Assembly (NCBI RefSeq): GCF_010389155.1
Contig: NC_057765.1
Span: 44,287,559-44,351,558, forward strand
Length of the DNA: 64,000 nucleotides
Direction: 5' to 3'
DNA from: Erigeron canadensis
Taxonomy: Eukaryota > Streptophyta > Magnoliopsida > Asterales > Asteraceae
Positions 1 through 10,708 of the stretch are shown piece after piece. Under the pieces are notes generated by a model, which was not told the origin of the DNA, did not search any database, and saw only the letters and a program-made list of their open reading frames with translations. The position numbers and the translations under genes were made by a program. Each line of letters begins with the position of its first letter. The stretch's first letter is position 1.

Positions 1-289
1 CGAGAATTTATCTTCGGTATCACACTCAAGTCCTGCGACTTGACCATAACTAGTTTGGGTTTTTATCTAAAAGTTAGGCATTCCTTTCTATGGACATAAA
101 AATGGTGCAGAACCGATTTGAACTTGGTTAAAGTACAATAATGTTATATAAGCAAGCCTGGTGATGTACATTGATGAATAGATGATCGCCCAAAATCAGG
201 TGATGTTCATAATTACATGATTTTCCAAGCAACCCTAAGGAATTTCTCAAACAGAGGCTAAATAATGTAAGATGCTTCCTATAATCAAT

Positions 290-3200
290 TTACATATTTG
301 CTTGTGTATACGCCTCTCGCTGCTTTGTAGGTAGATCTAGTTCCGGTTCAAGTGCATCGACTGGAGAGAAGTACTGATCCACCATGTCTTGGGATACTTG
401 CTCTAAGCGCGGTGGGGTCCACTTCAGATTGAAAGCAAAGAAATAGAAATCAAAATTTGGGCTAGCAAAGTAACTTATTAGTAAATATTAAAGAGGCAGT
501 TATCGGTGGGGGGTGGGGGGGGGGGGGGGGGGGGGGGGGGGATTGAAATTTTTCATACCTTTGGTGCAAAATCTTTATCCATCAAACGTGCCCGAACACC
601 CTGATCAAGATATTAACAATTAACACTACTGGATTAAAGGTGGCAGTGGGCCAGTGGCCAATTCACATTCACAAAAGTTAATATAAACAAGTCACTTTGG
701 GTAATTTTATATCCCTAACACCAAAGTGTATTTTCAGCCTCCTAAATAACTTCATTGTAAAATTTAGTATTCAAGATTAGTATCGAAATAATACAAAATA
801 AGAAATGAAAACTAATCATATTTGGCAGACTAATTGATTATAAAAATATATAAATAAATTATGGATCAGAGTGGCACCGTGTCAACCCAACCCAACCTGT
901 TTCAACCCATACCAAAACAACCCACTGTGATGTTAATACCTCAGAGAAATCAGTTGATATCTGCCCAGAAACTGCTTGCAATGACATTCGGTATTCACGA
1001 ATTAGGCACTGATCAAAAGTCTGTAACCGGCCTTGTTGTATCTGAAACCAACATGAATGAAGTCATGAAGATTCAATTTATACACTCCACATTGTTCTGA
1101 GGAATAAATTTTGAAAACTTACCGATCTCAAAGCAACCTTCAAGCTCAACGGTGAGGCATATTTTAGTTTCTTCAAGGTGGAATTGCACCACCTATCATG
1201 AGTTCTGGCAGCTTCAGTTTCCTGTCAGTTTTTCATTTCTTACTTCAACTTCGTAAAGAACCATATTGAAACTTGAGGTGTAAAACTGTAAAAGGTTCCA
1301 AAGTTTACCAGGGCATCAACGATTTCCTCAACCGTATCATGACCGAAACATTTGTCAACTGTTTCAATCCTTCAACAAAAGAAAACTAATCATTGGCACA
1401 AATTCTAACTATCACAACTTAAAAAATACTGCAAGATTTACTAAATTAACACCAGCCTCCCAAATTCTTTTATAAGCTATAACTTTTGTAGTTTATAAGC
1501 AAAAATAAATGTAATCAGGCAATGAATTAGAGTGTAATTTCCAACTCCTTGGGTAGCTTGCTTTACAGAAAAATTAGATTGTAAATATAAAACCAGGGTA
1601 CAACAAAACCAAGAGTAAACGATTATGCCACTAGAATTAGCCAAAGTGGTAACAACGTGTGTTCTTATTTAAGAGAATAAAAAGTAGAGGTGGCAATTTC
1701 GCCCTAATGGGTCAACTTTGATGTTGTTCATCTCAAACGGGCCAGATTTGAAAAAATGCAGATGAAAGGGTAAAGTGGGGTTTAAATTTCCCAAGTCTAT
1801 ATAAAACTCCTAATCTTGCCACCTCTAATAAAAAGAAAATTTTAGAAGAAACATAATGGATGACATCTGAAAATGTTAATGGTACCTACAAGTAGGATAG
1901 GATAGCCAGGAAACAGCAGATCATCAACTATGTCCATAACTAAATTTTTTAAGCTCATCACTCAGCCAAAGATCACACATGGAATATTGTACATTTGTAC
2001 AAATATAAATCATTGTACCATACCTCCGGATAATACTGCTGTTATCAGGATAATCAATATCACTGTAATTTTGAAGAGATGTCTCAATGATGGAAGGATC
2101 TTCGGTTCTCAAATTCCTGAGACATTCTTCAATTGCCGGTAGATTCTGTAGGGGAGTCATCGTAGTACTCTTAAATCAGAAAAAACAAAGACACCAAAGT
2201 AAAAAGATTCAACATATAGAAAAGAGCTGACCGCACTGGGTGAATAGTGTGTAGCAAGTCCACATGCAATCATTTCGGCTCCATTAAGAATGTCACCTGT
2301 TAGAGCCAAATACTCCCCTGCATGCAAGTTGATATTTCTTGTGAGCATCATTTATTCAAAAAGTTTGAAAATTATAAGATTTTCAGAAGTGATATGACCA
2401 AAGAATTTAATGTATATTCAATTCATGCGCAGTTTTGGTACGTTTGGTTAGTAACATACCTAAATGACCGGGAAGATGTGAAAGGTGAAAGGAAGCTCCA
2501 GCATCAGGATGAAAACCAATTAATGTTTCAGGTGTAGCAAAAGCCTGAAGTGCAGGAGGAGAATTTTAATTAAAAAAGAAAAAAAGAGTGGCACCATACA
2601 AGGCCTATATTATGTTTGAAACATTATTATATGCAGCACAAGGAGATGCTTACAGTTTCATCAGTTGCAACCCTGAATGTTCCAGGAATAGACACTCCAG
2701 CCCCTCCACCCATGGTAATCCCATTCAAGATAGCCACCTACATGGACAACCCATACAATGGCCCAATCTGTTATGAATAATCATCATTCCAAAAATGAGC
2801 ATATTAAGTTTAAGATGTATGCATAATGATCCAAAATAATTGATGAAAGTCATCCGAACTCATTAGCAATTGTGAGTTAATAACATTTTGGGCAAAAAAC
2901 AATGCATTTGTACTTACATTAGGCTTTAAATATGTACCTATAAGGTACATAAAATTATACAGAGTCCAAAAGAATTCCTTGCATCCTCCAATATTTCCTG
3001 AACAAAGTAAACTTCAGTTTACATGGACATCAGTATGACAAAGGTACAATAGAGAGAGAGAGATGAGCCCAAAACTATTGAGTAATGAAATTATTGGTCA
3101 ACTTCAATGCTCAAAAGTAGTCAACTACTTTTTATGTTTTTATTTTTATTTTTTAAATTTGTTTAAACCTTTTTTAACCATTTCATAGAGGGAAACAATA

Positions 3201-4866
3201 TCCCCACCAGCACAAAAAGCCCTGCCACTTCCCTGCAAACAAAATCAAAAACGATGTGAGGTCTGCATGGGATACTTTCATGAGCAAAGGATGAGAAACA
3301 CACGTTTGACATTAGTTCATCAGAATTACCTTCATTACCACAAACCCTATATCAGGGGTTGCTTCCCAGCTTTTATATAGTTTCTGCAACGTGTGTCCCT
3401 GATTATAGTCATAATAAGTAGAAGTGAAAATCACTTGAACACTTGAAAGATCAACCAACATACTATTTGGACTATTCTTGATCAGGATAAATATACAACT
3501 AAAATTTATTACAACAAGGGCAAAATGTTCCACTTAATATCCAAGACACCCACATTACCCACAAATTGACATATATTTGATCCAATATTGCGAAAAACCG
3601 AAAACTTAAAGTCAATGTGGACAAAATGAATAACCTTAACATCCAAGACGCCCCTATTACCACATATTGGCATATATTTGACTTAATACTGCAGAAGCTT
3701 AAAGTCAATATGGTTATATATATAAAATATCAGCCAGAACTTTTAGAATTACTTTAGATGAGCAAACACATAGCAGTAGAAAAAAAGTAAACTTGAAGTC
3801 TGAAAACTCAATATAAGATATTTATGGAAAAAAAGATTTAAAAATCCCCTTATATATTCTTCTACATTCAAGAAATGCTGGATGATAGAAATGATCAAAG
3901 TATTGTCATTTTAATAAAAATGATTATGCTGCCTTCGTAGCCAAATATTGTTATCTTTTCGGGAGACCTCCTAATTTAGTAACCTTTAGACCTCGAGTCT
4001 CAGCAATCCACACTGTATCCTTGTAACCAAACATCCTACCACCCCAAACCGGAAACAATGGACTGACCCGGTAACTTCAAACCAAGTATTGTCCACGACT
4101 TACAGCTTATAAGGGCCTCAAACTGCTAATCTTATTCCAACTAACAAAACAGCCCTTACACATTTTCGCCTTATATAAACCGATACAACCGACCCAACCG
4201 AACATGAAACACGTGATGTTACACTTACACGCCTCGCGTACACCGCCGCCAAGTGTACAATACCAGTCTTACAAATTTCATTATGTTTGCCTAGTATAAT
4301 ACTAATAATAGATTAATGGTCCCAAAAAAAAAATACTTTTAAAAAAGGAGCAGTGAGCATAATATAAATACAAGTCAATACAGTTGACTAACAATTAATA
4401 TTCAAATCATCATCTAATAATAAATACTTTAAAAAATAAACAAACATAAAAACATGGAGATAATTTTTTTTTTAAAAAAAAACAATTAATTTGATCAACA
4501 ATTAACCTTTATAATAATAAATTAAATAAAATATAAAATTAAATAAAACCATGGAAGTATTGAGGGCATTGAGGTGATTAGGTCTATTAAGGATAACAGT
4601 TCTTGAACACGCATTGCCTTCTACCAATATCTGAAAGAAAAAAAAATAAATTTAATTAATTAATATGTACAACATTTTTTATTTATAAACGAATTATGAA
4701 AGAAAGGACTTACTGGGGAATGATCAGAGAGTGAGGGGGTGATTGTGTTACTGTTGGAAAGAGCAGAGGTTGTGGAAGAAGTTCGTTTGAATGGATTGAT
4801 GAATAACTGGAGATTCTTATGCAGGAAACGACGTCGTTTTGAAGCTGTTATGCTCATCCGCTGCAT
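290..4866 (-). CDS. 3-hydroxyisobutyryl-CoA hydrolase-like protein, mitochondrial (14 exons)
   Basis: Enoyl-CoA hydratase/isomerase-superfamily hydrolase of the plant CHY1/HIBYL-CoA-hydrolase-like group, which acts in valine and branched-chain acyl-CoA breakdown. Exons, read on the minus strand with GT-AG introns: 4866-4714, 4630-4550, 3398-3330, 3232-3169, 2997-2918, 2737-2654, 2544-2460, 2317-2232, 2145-2024, 1369-1309, 1221-1123, 1041-940, 600-559, 421-290. They sum to 1,260 nt, which is 419 aa plus TAA, with all phases consistent. Recognisable segments: ILNRPNHLNALNTSM (about 64-78), GSGRAFCAGGD (102-112), MGGGAGVSIPGTFRVATDET (158-177), TPETLIGFHPDAGAS (181-195), GEYLALTG, and a WTPPRLEQVSQDMVDQYF tail. 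E183 and D191 have the spacing of the catalytic Glu/Asp pair known for CHY1. The basic, Ser/Thr-rich first 40 residues fit a mitochondrial presequence. The ATG at 4926 is in frame but lies at or near the expected transcription start, so 4866 is preferred. Whether the true substrate is HIBYL-CoA is not shown. Confidence 0.93.
505..541. repeat. Poly-G tract (27 uninterrupted G) in the last intron
   Basis: G-rich run ending in 27 consecutive G (515-541), inside the intron between exons 13 and 14 of the hydrolase-like gene. In the pre-mRNA it is a C run starting 17 nt after the 5' splice donor. Tracts this long are polymorphic and prone to sequencing error. Confidence 0.9.
1685..1827. mobile_element. 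hAT-type MITE (143 bp) in an intron
   Basis: Terminal inverted repeats TAGAGGTGGCAA / TTGCCACCTCTA are flanked by a perfect 8-bp direct repeat ATAAAAAG (1677-1684 and 1828-1835). This is the signature of a non-autonomous hAT insertion. It lies in the intron between exons 9 and 10 of the hydrolase-like gene and is too short to encode anything. Confidence 0.9.
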
Positions 4867-4949
4867 CTTTGTATTTGTGAGTGAAATTGGAGGGATTTGG
4901 TGGAAAGAGGGGTTTTCATTACTCACGGAAAGGAATATTTATATTTATA

Positions 4950-4962
4950 CTTTTTATATAGT
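4950..4962 (-). promoter_or_regulatory. TATA box of the hydrolase-like gene
   Basis: TATATAAAAAG-type motif on the minus strand, about 85-95 bp upstream of the ATG at 4866. A start site about 30 bp downstream would fall near 4925, which argues against translation from the upstream in-frame ATG at 4926. Confidence 0.5.
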
Positions 4963-5005
4963 GCAGTCAAGTGAATAGGAAGGGAAAATGATGATAAGGC
5001 TCCTC

Positions 5006-5173
5006 GTATCCGACCATATTTTTGGTATCCAAACTATTAATTACATATTTTTGGTATCCAAATCAGACTATTAATGACAGAGGCCATTTTTATTCTATTA
5101 GATTTATCATTACAGAAAGGGGACTTACACTATTTTGAAGTGGTCTAAATACCAAAAATGTTGGTCGGGATAC
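5006..5173. mobile_element. MITE, family A (copy 1)
   Basis: About 25-bp terminal inverted repeats: left GTATCCGACCATATTTTTGG and, on the opposite strand of the right end, GTATCCCGACCAACATTTTT. The interior contains a CATTACAGA(A/C)AGGGG segment shared with the element at 10481-10708. No clear target-site duplication was identified. It sits just upstream of the hydrolase-like gene promoter. Confidence 0.75.
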
Positions 5174-5519
5174 ACTAGCCGGATGATAATTACAGTAATT
5201 ATTATTGGGCAGACGTTAACTAAGCTTAGTTATGCCAAATTAGAAAAAGTTACATATAATAATAACCCTTGAATTTTACATAATCCTCTCTGCTTTACCT
5301 AAAATAGGTAAAGAGTTGGTAGGTTACCTAAAAATGTAGAGGTTTAATCCAGTTTTCTACTCTTATTATTAACCATTTGCTACTGTTAGTTTATCAAAGA
5401 CAAAAATCAATATTTTTTTTGTTTTGGAAGGCAAGAATCAAATCAAATATGAGAATAAAAGAGATAATTTACAATTACAAGTTATTAATGTCTTAAACTA
5501 ATTCAAAATAAAATTATTA

Positions 5520-5697
5520 GGTCATCTTCAATTGATGTATCAGTTTGCCCAAACAAACCGTTTATCTCAGCAACATCTTAACAAACTTTTTCAGCAAATT
5601 AAACCAATATACTGACATCATTTTACTTCCAACCTAACAAACTAAAACTCAATTTGCTCATGTCACATCATCATTCATATTAAATTAAATAATACAC

Positions 5698-5735
<38 letters not shown>

Positions 5736-5905
5736 ACAAAACTAAAAAAATTAATAAAGTAAATCTTGGCCTACAAGGGTACAATCTCAATAGTTTATCA
5801 GTTTGCCTTGAAGCAAATTGAGGTGAAGCTCCAATAATGCTAACAAAATGAAATTTCAAAATGCTTCATAATCAAATTTGCATGATATCTCCATTGGAGA
5901 TGGCT
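5520..5905. mobile_element. Tourist-type (PIF/Harbinger) MITE
   Basis: Ends GGTCATCTTCAATTGA and TCCATTGGAGATGGC are inverted repeats, flanked by TTA at 5517-5519 and 5906-5908, the 3-bp TSD of PIF/Harbinger elements. The interior includes a (TA)n tract near 5700-5731. It resembles the element at 35601. Confidence 0.7.
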
Positions 5906-6253
5906 TTATGTTGAAAGGAATAATAACCTACTACTATAAAAACTTTTAAAAAATACAATTCCAAACATTCATTTAGTTGACACTTGCATCGTGTCTTTAT
6001 AATTACTCTATTACATAAATACAAAAATTTTATCTCTTAAAAATTGAATATGCAAACTCCAAAAATAATTCTATTGGTGTTAATTGATGTCACATTTGTT
6101 TATAAAATTTGTTAGTAAAAATTTATTTATAACTATAGCATTTCTCACTATTTTAACCATAATGATTGATTATATATGAATGTATACCCTGGTATTTACT
6201 AGGTTGTTAGGGTATTTAAAAGTTAAAAATAGGCACCAAATGGGGTGGGTTAT

Positions 6254-6752
6254 CTTAGGACTAAATCTTAAATTATGACCAAATCTGAACTATTCATTTT
6301 TCCTCATCTCCTCAAATTTTAAATTCCGTTTTCCAAAATCCGGCAACATACATCTCCGACGATGGGACATCTCCGGTGACATTTCCGGCGAGAATCAGTT
6401 TCGTTTTCTGGTGGATACGATACGGGCGTTGCCCTCATTCGTTCTAAAAGGGTTGTCATCGGACGCATATAGGAATCGTATGAATTTGATGGGAGGCGGT
6501 CCAGGAGATGGTGACGGTTTGATACGGCACGAGCGTAGCCCTTGCTTTCGGTGCCATGGTTGGGGTGGTCGGAGATGATGGTGGTGGTGGTGGTTGTCTC
6601 GCCGGAGAAAAAGAAAGGAAGGGGAGGTGGTGGTGGCCGGAGAGGAATGAAGAGGGAGGAGAGAGTACGAAAAAGATGAGTGGTTGACATTTAAAAAAAA
6701 TAAAATTGTTAAGATTTGATCTTAATTTAAGATTGGTCCTAATTTGACTTTC
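6254..6752. mobile_element. About 500-bp TIR element with GC-rich core
   Basis: Imperfect inverted ends of about 30 bp: left TTAGGACTAAATCTTAAATT and right AATTTAAGATTGGTCCTAA. The core (6340-6690) is much more GC-rich than its surroundings and has open frames on the minus strand, including a Pro/Thr-rich 123-codon ORF at 6319-6690. I found no conserved domain and no target-site duplication. The core could be captured host sequence, as in Pack-type elements, but that is inference. Confidence 0.6.
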
Positions 6753-7590
6753 TTCGGACATCAAATGTGCCTAACAGAAATAAAATAGATGACCATACTA
6801 AGTACGTTGTCAAATGTCAATTATGCTAACACCCACAGTCTCATGTTTAATGTTTATCCTACAACGTCCACGTAATGGCTTATCCAATTTCCTACATGTA
6901 TGGACGTATGGTACGGATAGAACAATTATGGGGTTGAATAATTAATTATATTACACTATCTCATTTAGTTTGTTTCGGTTTCGTTGATATAATTGGAGTA
7001 TGTTGCATAATGCATATGGTTCACATTAGTTGATATAATCGAAAAATTAGAACTCTTTTACAGGTTTTTTCTCAGGGTTACTTTAAAATGACAGTCATTT
7101 TTGATCTATTGTAACAATTTAAACCGGTTTTACTTTTAAATGAATACAACCAGTTCACTGTTCATTACAATATGTCAGAGGGTAGGATCGAATGTGCATC
7201 CATTATGTGAGAGGTGGAAAATTTATCTACTCAATTCACAGTGTTATTTGAAAGGAAAATATTTAGTCAGCTTAATTTATACATCTAAAAATCAATCTAA
7301 AATTTCAAAAATTTGATACATGAATTCCGTTAAATCTTTCTCTAACTAAGGTAAACATATGAATTAATTTTATTTATTAATTATGATTATCCAGAAATGA
7401 CCTAAAAAAATAAAATAAAGAAATGACAAAATGAGGTCAAACTGAAAGTACCTCATAAACTCTTCAGCATGTCATAACTCATAATAACATGTCTTAGCCC
7501 AAAGTCATATATGTAGTTAACTTAAAATAAGGTCGGCCCACGAGAGTTATCAAGCGTATGTAGTAAAGTTACAAAATAAGGTCCGGCTAC
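6753..7590. other. AT-rich intergenic stretch
   Basis: No gene, RNA or delimited repeat recognised; only short spurious frames. Confidence 0.5.
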
Positions 7591-7882
7591 TAGGGATGAA
7601 AAAAAAACCGAAATCTGTGACCCGACCCAAACCGACCCGCCCGAAGGGCTAACGGGCCGGGTCATGGGTAAAGCTTTTGTTGCATTTTCTGATCACCGGT
7701 TGCGCGGGTCGGGTCAAGCCAAAAACCGAACAAAAGTGAAGGAAACCCGTGACCCGTCCGAACTCGACCTGAACCGACCCATCACGGGACGGGTCACAGT
7801 TCCGATTTTCATGTACTTGCGGGTCACGAGCCCGACCTAGTTTTCACGTGTCGGGCCGGGTCGGGCCATTTGCACATCCCTA
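7591..7882. mobile_element. hAT-like MITE with GGGTCGGG-rich body
   Basis: The ends TAGGGATG and CATCCCTA are perfect inverted repeats. Flanking octamers CCGGCTAC and CGGCCTAC match at 6 of 8 bases, consistent with an aged 8-bp TSD. The interior is a run of related CCCGACC / GGGTCGGG words, unusually GC-rich for this window. Confidence 0.65.
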
Positions 7883-9225
7883 CGGCCTACTACGCAATAA
7901 GGAATTAAGGATATAACCAGAACGCATATACTCGTATCTTATATAGAATGTGATATTGATACCATATAAGTTGATCAATTTACCACAACTGTACATTCAT
8001 TGTTTGTACAATATATTGTAATACTTGTACAATGTGGTGGGTTGATCAGATTGTGTGGTACCATTATCACTTCTCATCGTTTATTCGTATCACACTAATT
8101 ACAGTATCGTACTCGGTTTTCTGAATCAATTTAAATTGCAGCCTGATTACATATGACCCTAATTCCCAATTCAATCTTTAGCTTTTGAAATTTGGATTAT
8201 GATCACTAAACAATCTTCATTCTTTAAATGGACATGAAAATTCGTTAGTGAATTTTTAAACCCCACATTCATAGGCTTCTATTTAAGCCTTAAACGTTAC
8301 AAGTGTGGATGTGGATAACTTATTGACAATAATACTTAGGTAGATTTTATTGAAATTGAAATAAATGAGATTTCATTTGGCAAATTATGTTTTGAAAGTT
8401 ATTTATTTTTTTATGCTTCAATAGAGTATGCTATATGTAGGCCATTTAGAAATGTGCATCAACTCTTTAGCCATTTTAGAAAGGTAATTTTTTTTTTGGC
8501 CCGAGTAAAGAGATTGGAAGCAAGAAACTAGAAAACCAATGCCACCTCACCCTGGTTCACTCTTCACACCGCCCTAAGGGGCGACTTGCCTTTACGGTGA
8601 CTTTTTTGGCTCACTTTTTTGGTTGTTGACTTGGGACGGATTCTGCAAAAAAAAGGGATGTTGGGAGGGGGGGACCAATGTGAAAGTGGCACATGGCACA
8701 AGCCGTCTTGCTCTCCAGTATCCACCCAGTTTTACCTTTTTCGAACGACAATTTTTCCTACTCTACATGGTGTAAGTCTCCCCACCTTCCCACATCACCA
8801 GTCATTTCAGCCTTAAAAAAAAGGTAATTGACTCAAGGATTAATATTGAATAGTAAATGTCTTTTGACTTTTAGATTTTCAGGTTTTTTATTTTTTGGGT
8901 TGATTTTCGATTTTTATTTTGGTTTTTGCACGGTCCTAGGTCATATCTTTATATATAATATATATAAAGAAGGATTGTTTTTTAAACTATTTTTAGAAAC
9001 AATTATGATGTGTCATGTCTATAAATTTTTTCAAAATGTTTTTATTCTATTTATGATGTCATATTTAGTTAATAGTCTTTTTAAAGATAAATAGCCCATT
9101 AAATATCTTCAAAATGTTTAATTTTATTATGATGTCTACAAATTTATTCTTTTATTAGAAACAAAGTAAATTTTTTTTAATATAATATTATGAAAAGTCT
9201 TTTTATGTTTTGTTAATGCAATAGA
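7883..9225. other. Intergenic stretch upstream of the CACTA-like MITE
   Basis: AT-rich DNA. The segment 8500-8820 is less AT-rich and contains a small palindromic CCGCCCTAAGGGGCG and a 65-codon frame without recognisable similarity. I see no supported gene. Confidence 0.45.
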
Positions 9226-9435
9226 CACTACAAACAATATTGCATTTGTTCACACTTTTAATGAGTGTGAACAAATTAAAAAATTTGACCTTTTTTGTAT
9301 GTAAAAATATATAAAAATAAAAGTGTGTATAAATTTTTTCACACAAAAAAATGTGTCGAACTAAAAGTTCACACTTTTTACTATGAACTTTGATAATTAT
9401 TTTGTAACACCTCATTTGTCCACGCTTTTGTAGTG
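9226..9435. mobile_element. CACTA-ended MITE (copy 1)
   Basis: Begins CACTACAAACAATATTGCAT and ends TTTTGTAGTG, the terminal motif of CACTA (CMC/EnSpm) elements. It contains internal inverted words such as GTTCACAC / GTGTGAAC. The 3-bp flanks AGA and AGG match at two of three positions. Same family as 37061-37361. Confidence 0.75.
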
Positions 9436-9774
9436 AGGTACTAATATTTATAAATTATTGTGTTAATCAATTTATTATATCCAAGCCGAGTTATAATATA
9501 TCAATTACAAAAATTATATAGACTTTTTAAGATTTTTTTTGCTTGTTAAAATGTGCGGGTTATCAAGAATCAACATAAACGATTTATACGAGTAATTTTT
9601 TGTAATAAATGCAAAGAATTCTTTCAATATGATGTTGATATTATATATTTCAAAAAAACACAGCTCCGATCATACCACTTAATTAATTTATTAATTCAAC
9701 ATATGATGATGATATACTCACATAATTATTGATCAACCATCGACTTATCTAATAAACTGTAACAAATGATGACA

Positions 9775-10080
9775 TTAAGTACATGTATTTGGGTCTGGAA
9801 ACGCCATGCCACAAGCCGCAGCAACTGTTTTAGCACCGGGCCTTTGAAGAATGGGTTCATATGCTGGATTCTTTACGTAGCTACAAAGACAACCGTTTTG
9901 GTTATGAAGATTGGTGCAACATACAGAATCTGGAGCTGGCGCTATATTACCCATTATATCTGAAAGGCAGGGCGCTAGATCTACAGGGTTGCAGCCTACG
10001 GCAACACCTACATGAACTTGCACCATAAGAATTGTCATGACTGCCATCACTGTGACCCATGAAGCACAAGACATTTTCAT
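9775..10080 (-). CDS. Type 2 non-specific lipid transfer protein
   Basis: Predicted 101-aa secreted protein: signal peptide (about residues 1-29, hydrophobic core VTVMAVMTILMVQVHVGVAV), then a mature domain starting near GCNPVDLAPC. Eight cysteines occur in the order C-x7-C-x15-CC-x8-CxC-x23-C-x9-C, the nsLTP fold signature. The CxC spacing and short length indicate type 2. These small cell-wall or apoplastic proteins bind fatty acids and phospholipids in a hydrophobic cavity. No intron. The open frame extends upstream to an ATG at 10137, but the ATG at 10080 places the hydrophobic signal directly at the N terminus and is preferred; a third candidate lies two codons further at 10074. x15 between C2 and CC is slightly longer than the usual x13. 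Physiological role is not deducible. Confidence 0.92.
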   Translation of the reverse strand: MKMSCASWVTVMAVMTILMVQVHVGVAVGCNPVDLAPCLSDIMGNIAPAPDSVCCTNLHNQNGCLCSYVKNPAYEPILQRPGAKTVAAACGMAFPDPNTCT

Positions 10081-10195
10081 ACTTTTTTTTGTATTAAGAG
10101 TGTTGATAGAATGACAGATCGATGTGAGATTATACATATATTATTGTAAGGATTATTATGATATGTCTATTTCATGGAACAAAGTTTTGTTATGT

Positions 10196-10203
10196 TATTT
10201 ATA
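10196..10203 (-). promoter_or_regulatory. TATA box of the lipid transfer protein gene
   Basis: TATAAATA on the minus strand about 115 bp upstream of the preferred ATG; a start about 30 bp downstream gives a roughly 85-90-nt leader. A SINE-derived fragment begins about 35 bp further upstream. Confidence 0.5.
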
Positions 10204-10239
10204 GACCTTCAAGAGTTTGAAGATATAAATGTAAATGTA

Positions 10240-10420
10240 GATGTAACACCCAATGACGTCTTTTACAGACTTTGGGTCTCAATACTTTGACGGTGTATAG
10301 AGGGGTTGAGATACATGCAAACAACTTTACCTCTACCTAATTATAAGTAAAGTTGAGAACTTGAGATACATGTAAACATACAACTTAATCTAACCATGCT
10401 ATTTCAAGAGTTTTGAAGAT
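10240..10420 (-). mobile_element. SINE-derived fragment in the lipid transfer protein promoter
   Basis: Reverse complement contains AGGTAGAGGTAAAGTTGTTT and CTATACACCGTCAAAG, matching the 3' body of the SINE-like element at 26575-26790 (AGGTAAAGGTAAGGTGTGCC ... CATACACCGTCAAGAC). The word order also resembles the conserved region of Au-type SINEs. Boundaries are uncertain. Confidence 0.5.
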
Positions 10421-10480
10421 AAAATGGTGAAAATTCTGACCATTTAATACTTTTCCTTTTACAATTTTTTTTGGTGGCTG

Positions 10481-10708
10481 GTATCCTGACCGGACTTTTG
10501 GTAATTAAACGAGACTATTTGCAGCGATTATCGCTGCAAATAGTGGTGTTTTTGTTCATATCCAACTACTTGCAGCGATTACTGACAAGGGGCCAGTTAT
10601 TTTTTGTCAGGTTTGCCATTACAGACAGGGAGGCCCGCACTATTTTCAGCGACTATCGCTGCAAATAGTAGGTGTGGTCGAGATACCAAAAAAACTTGGT
10701 TGGGATAC
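10481..10708. mobile_element. MITE, family A (copy 2), left member of a tandem triplication
   Basis: Inverted ends GTATCCTGACCGGACTTTTG and GGGATAC preceded by GATACCAAAAAAACTTGGTT; interior CCATTACAGACAGGGAGGCC matches the family A copy at 5006-5173. Two 31-nt palindromes (10514-10544 and 10639-10669) have arms based on ACTATTTGCAGCGA and its complement; the second has one mismatch. The right part of this element, from 10561, is reiterated in the 620-bp tandem array. Confidence 0.7.

Noticed and set aside
1930..2160. ORFs on both strands near 2 kb
   Set aside because: The minus one is exon 9 of the hydrolase plus intron read-through; the plus one is its shadow.
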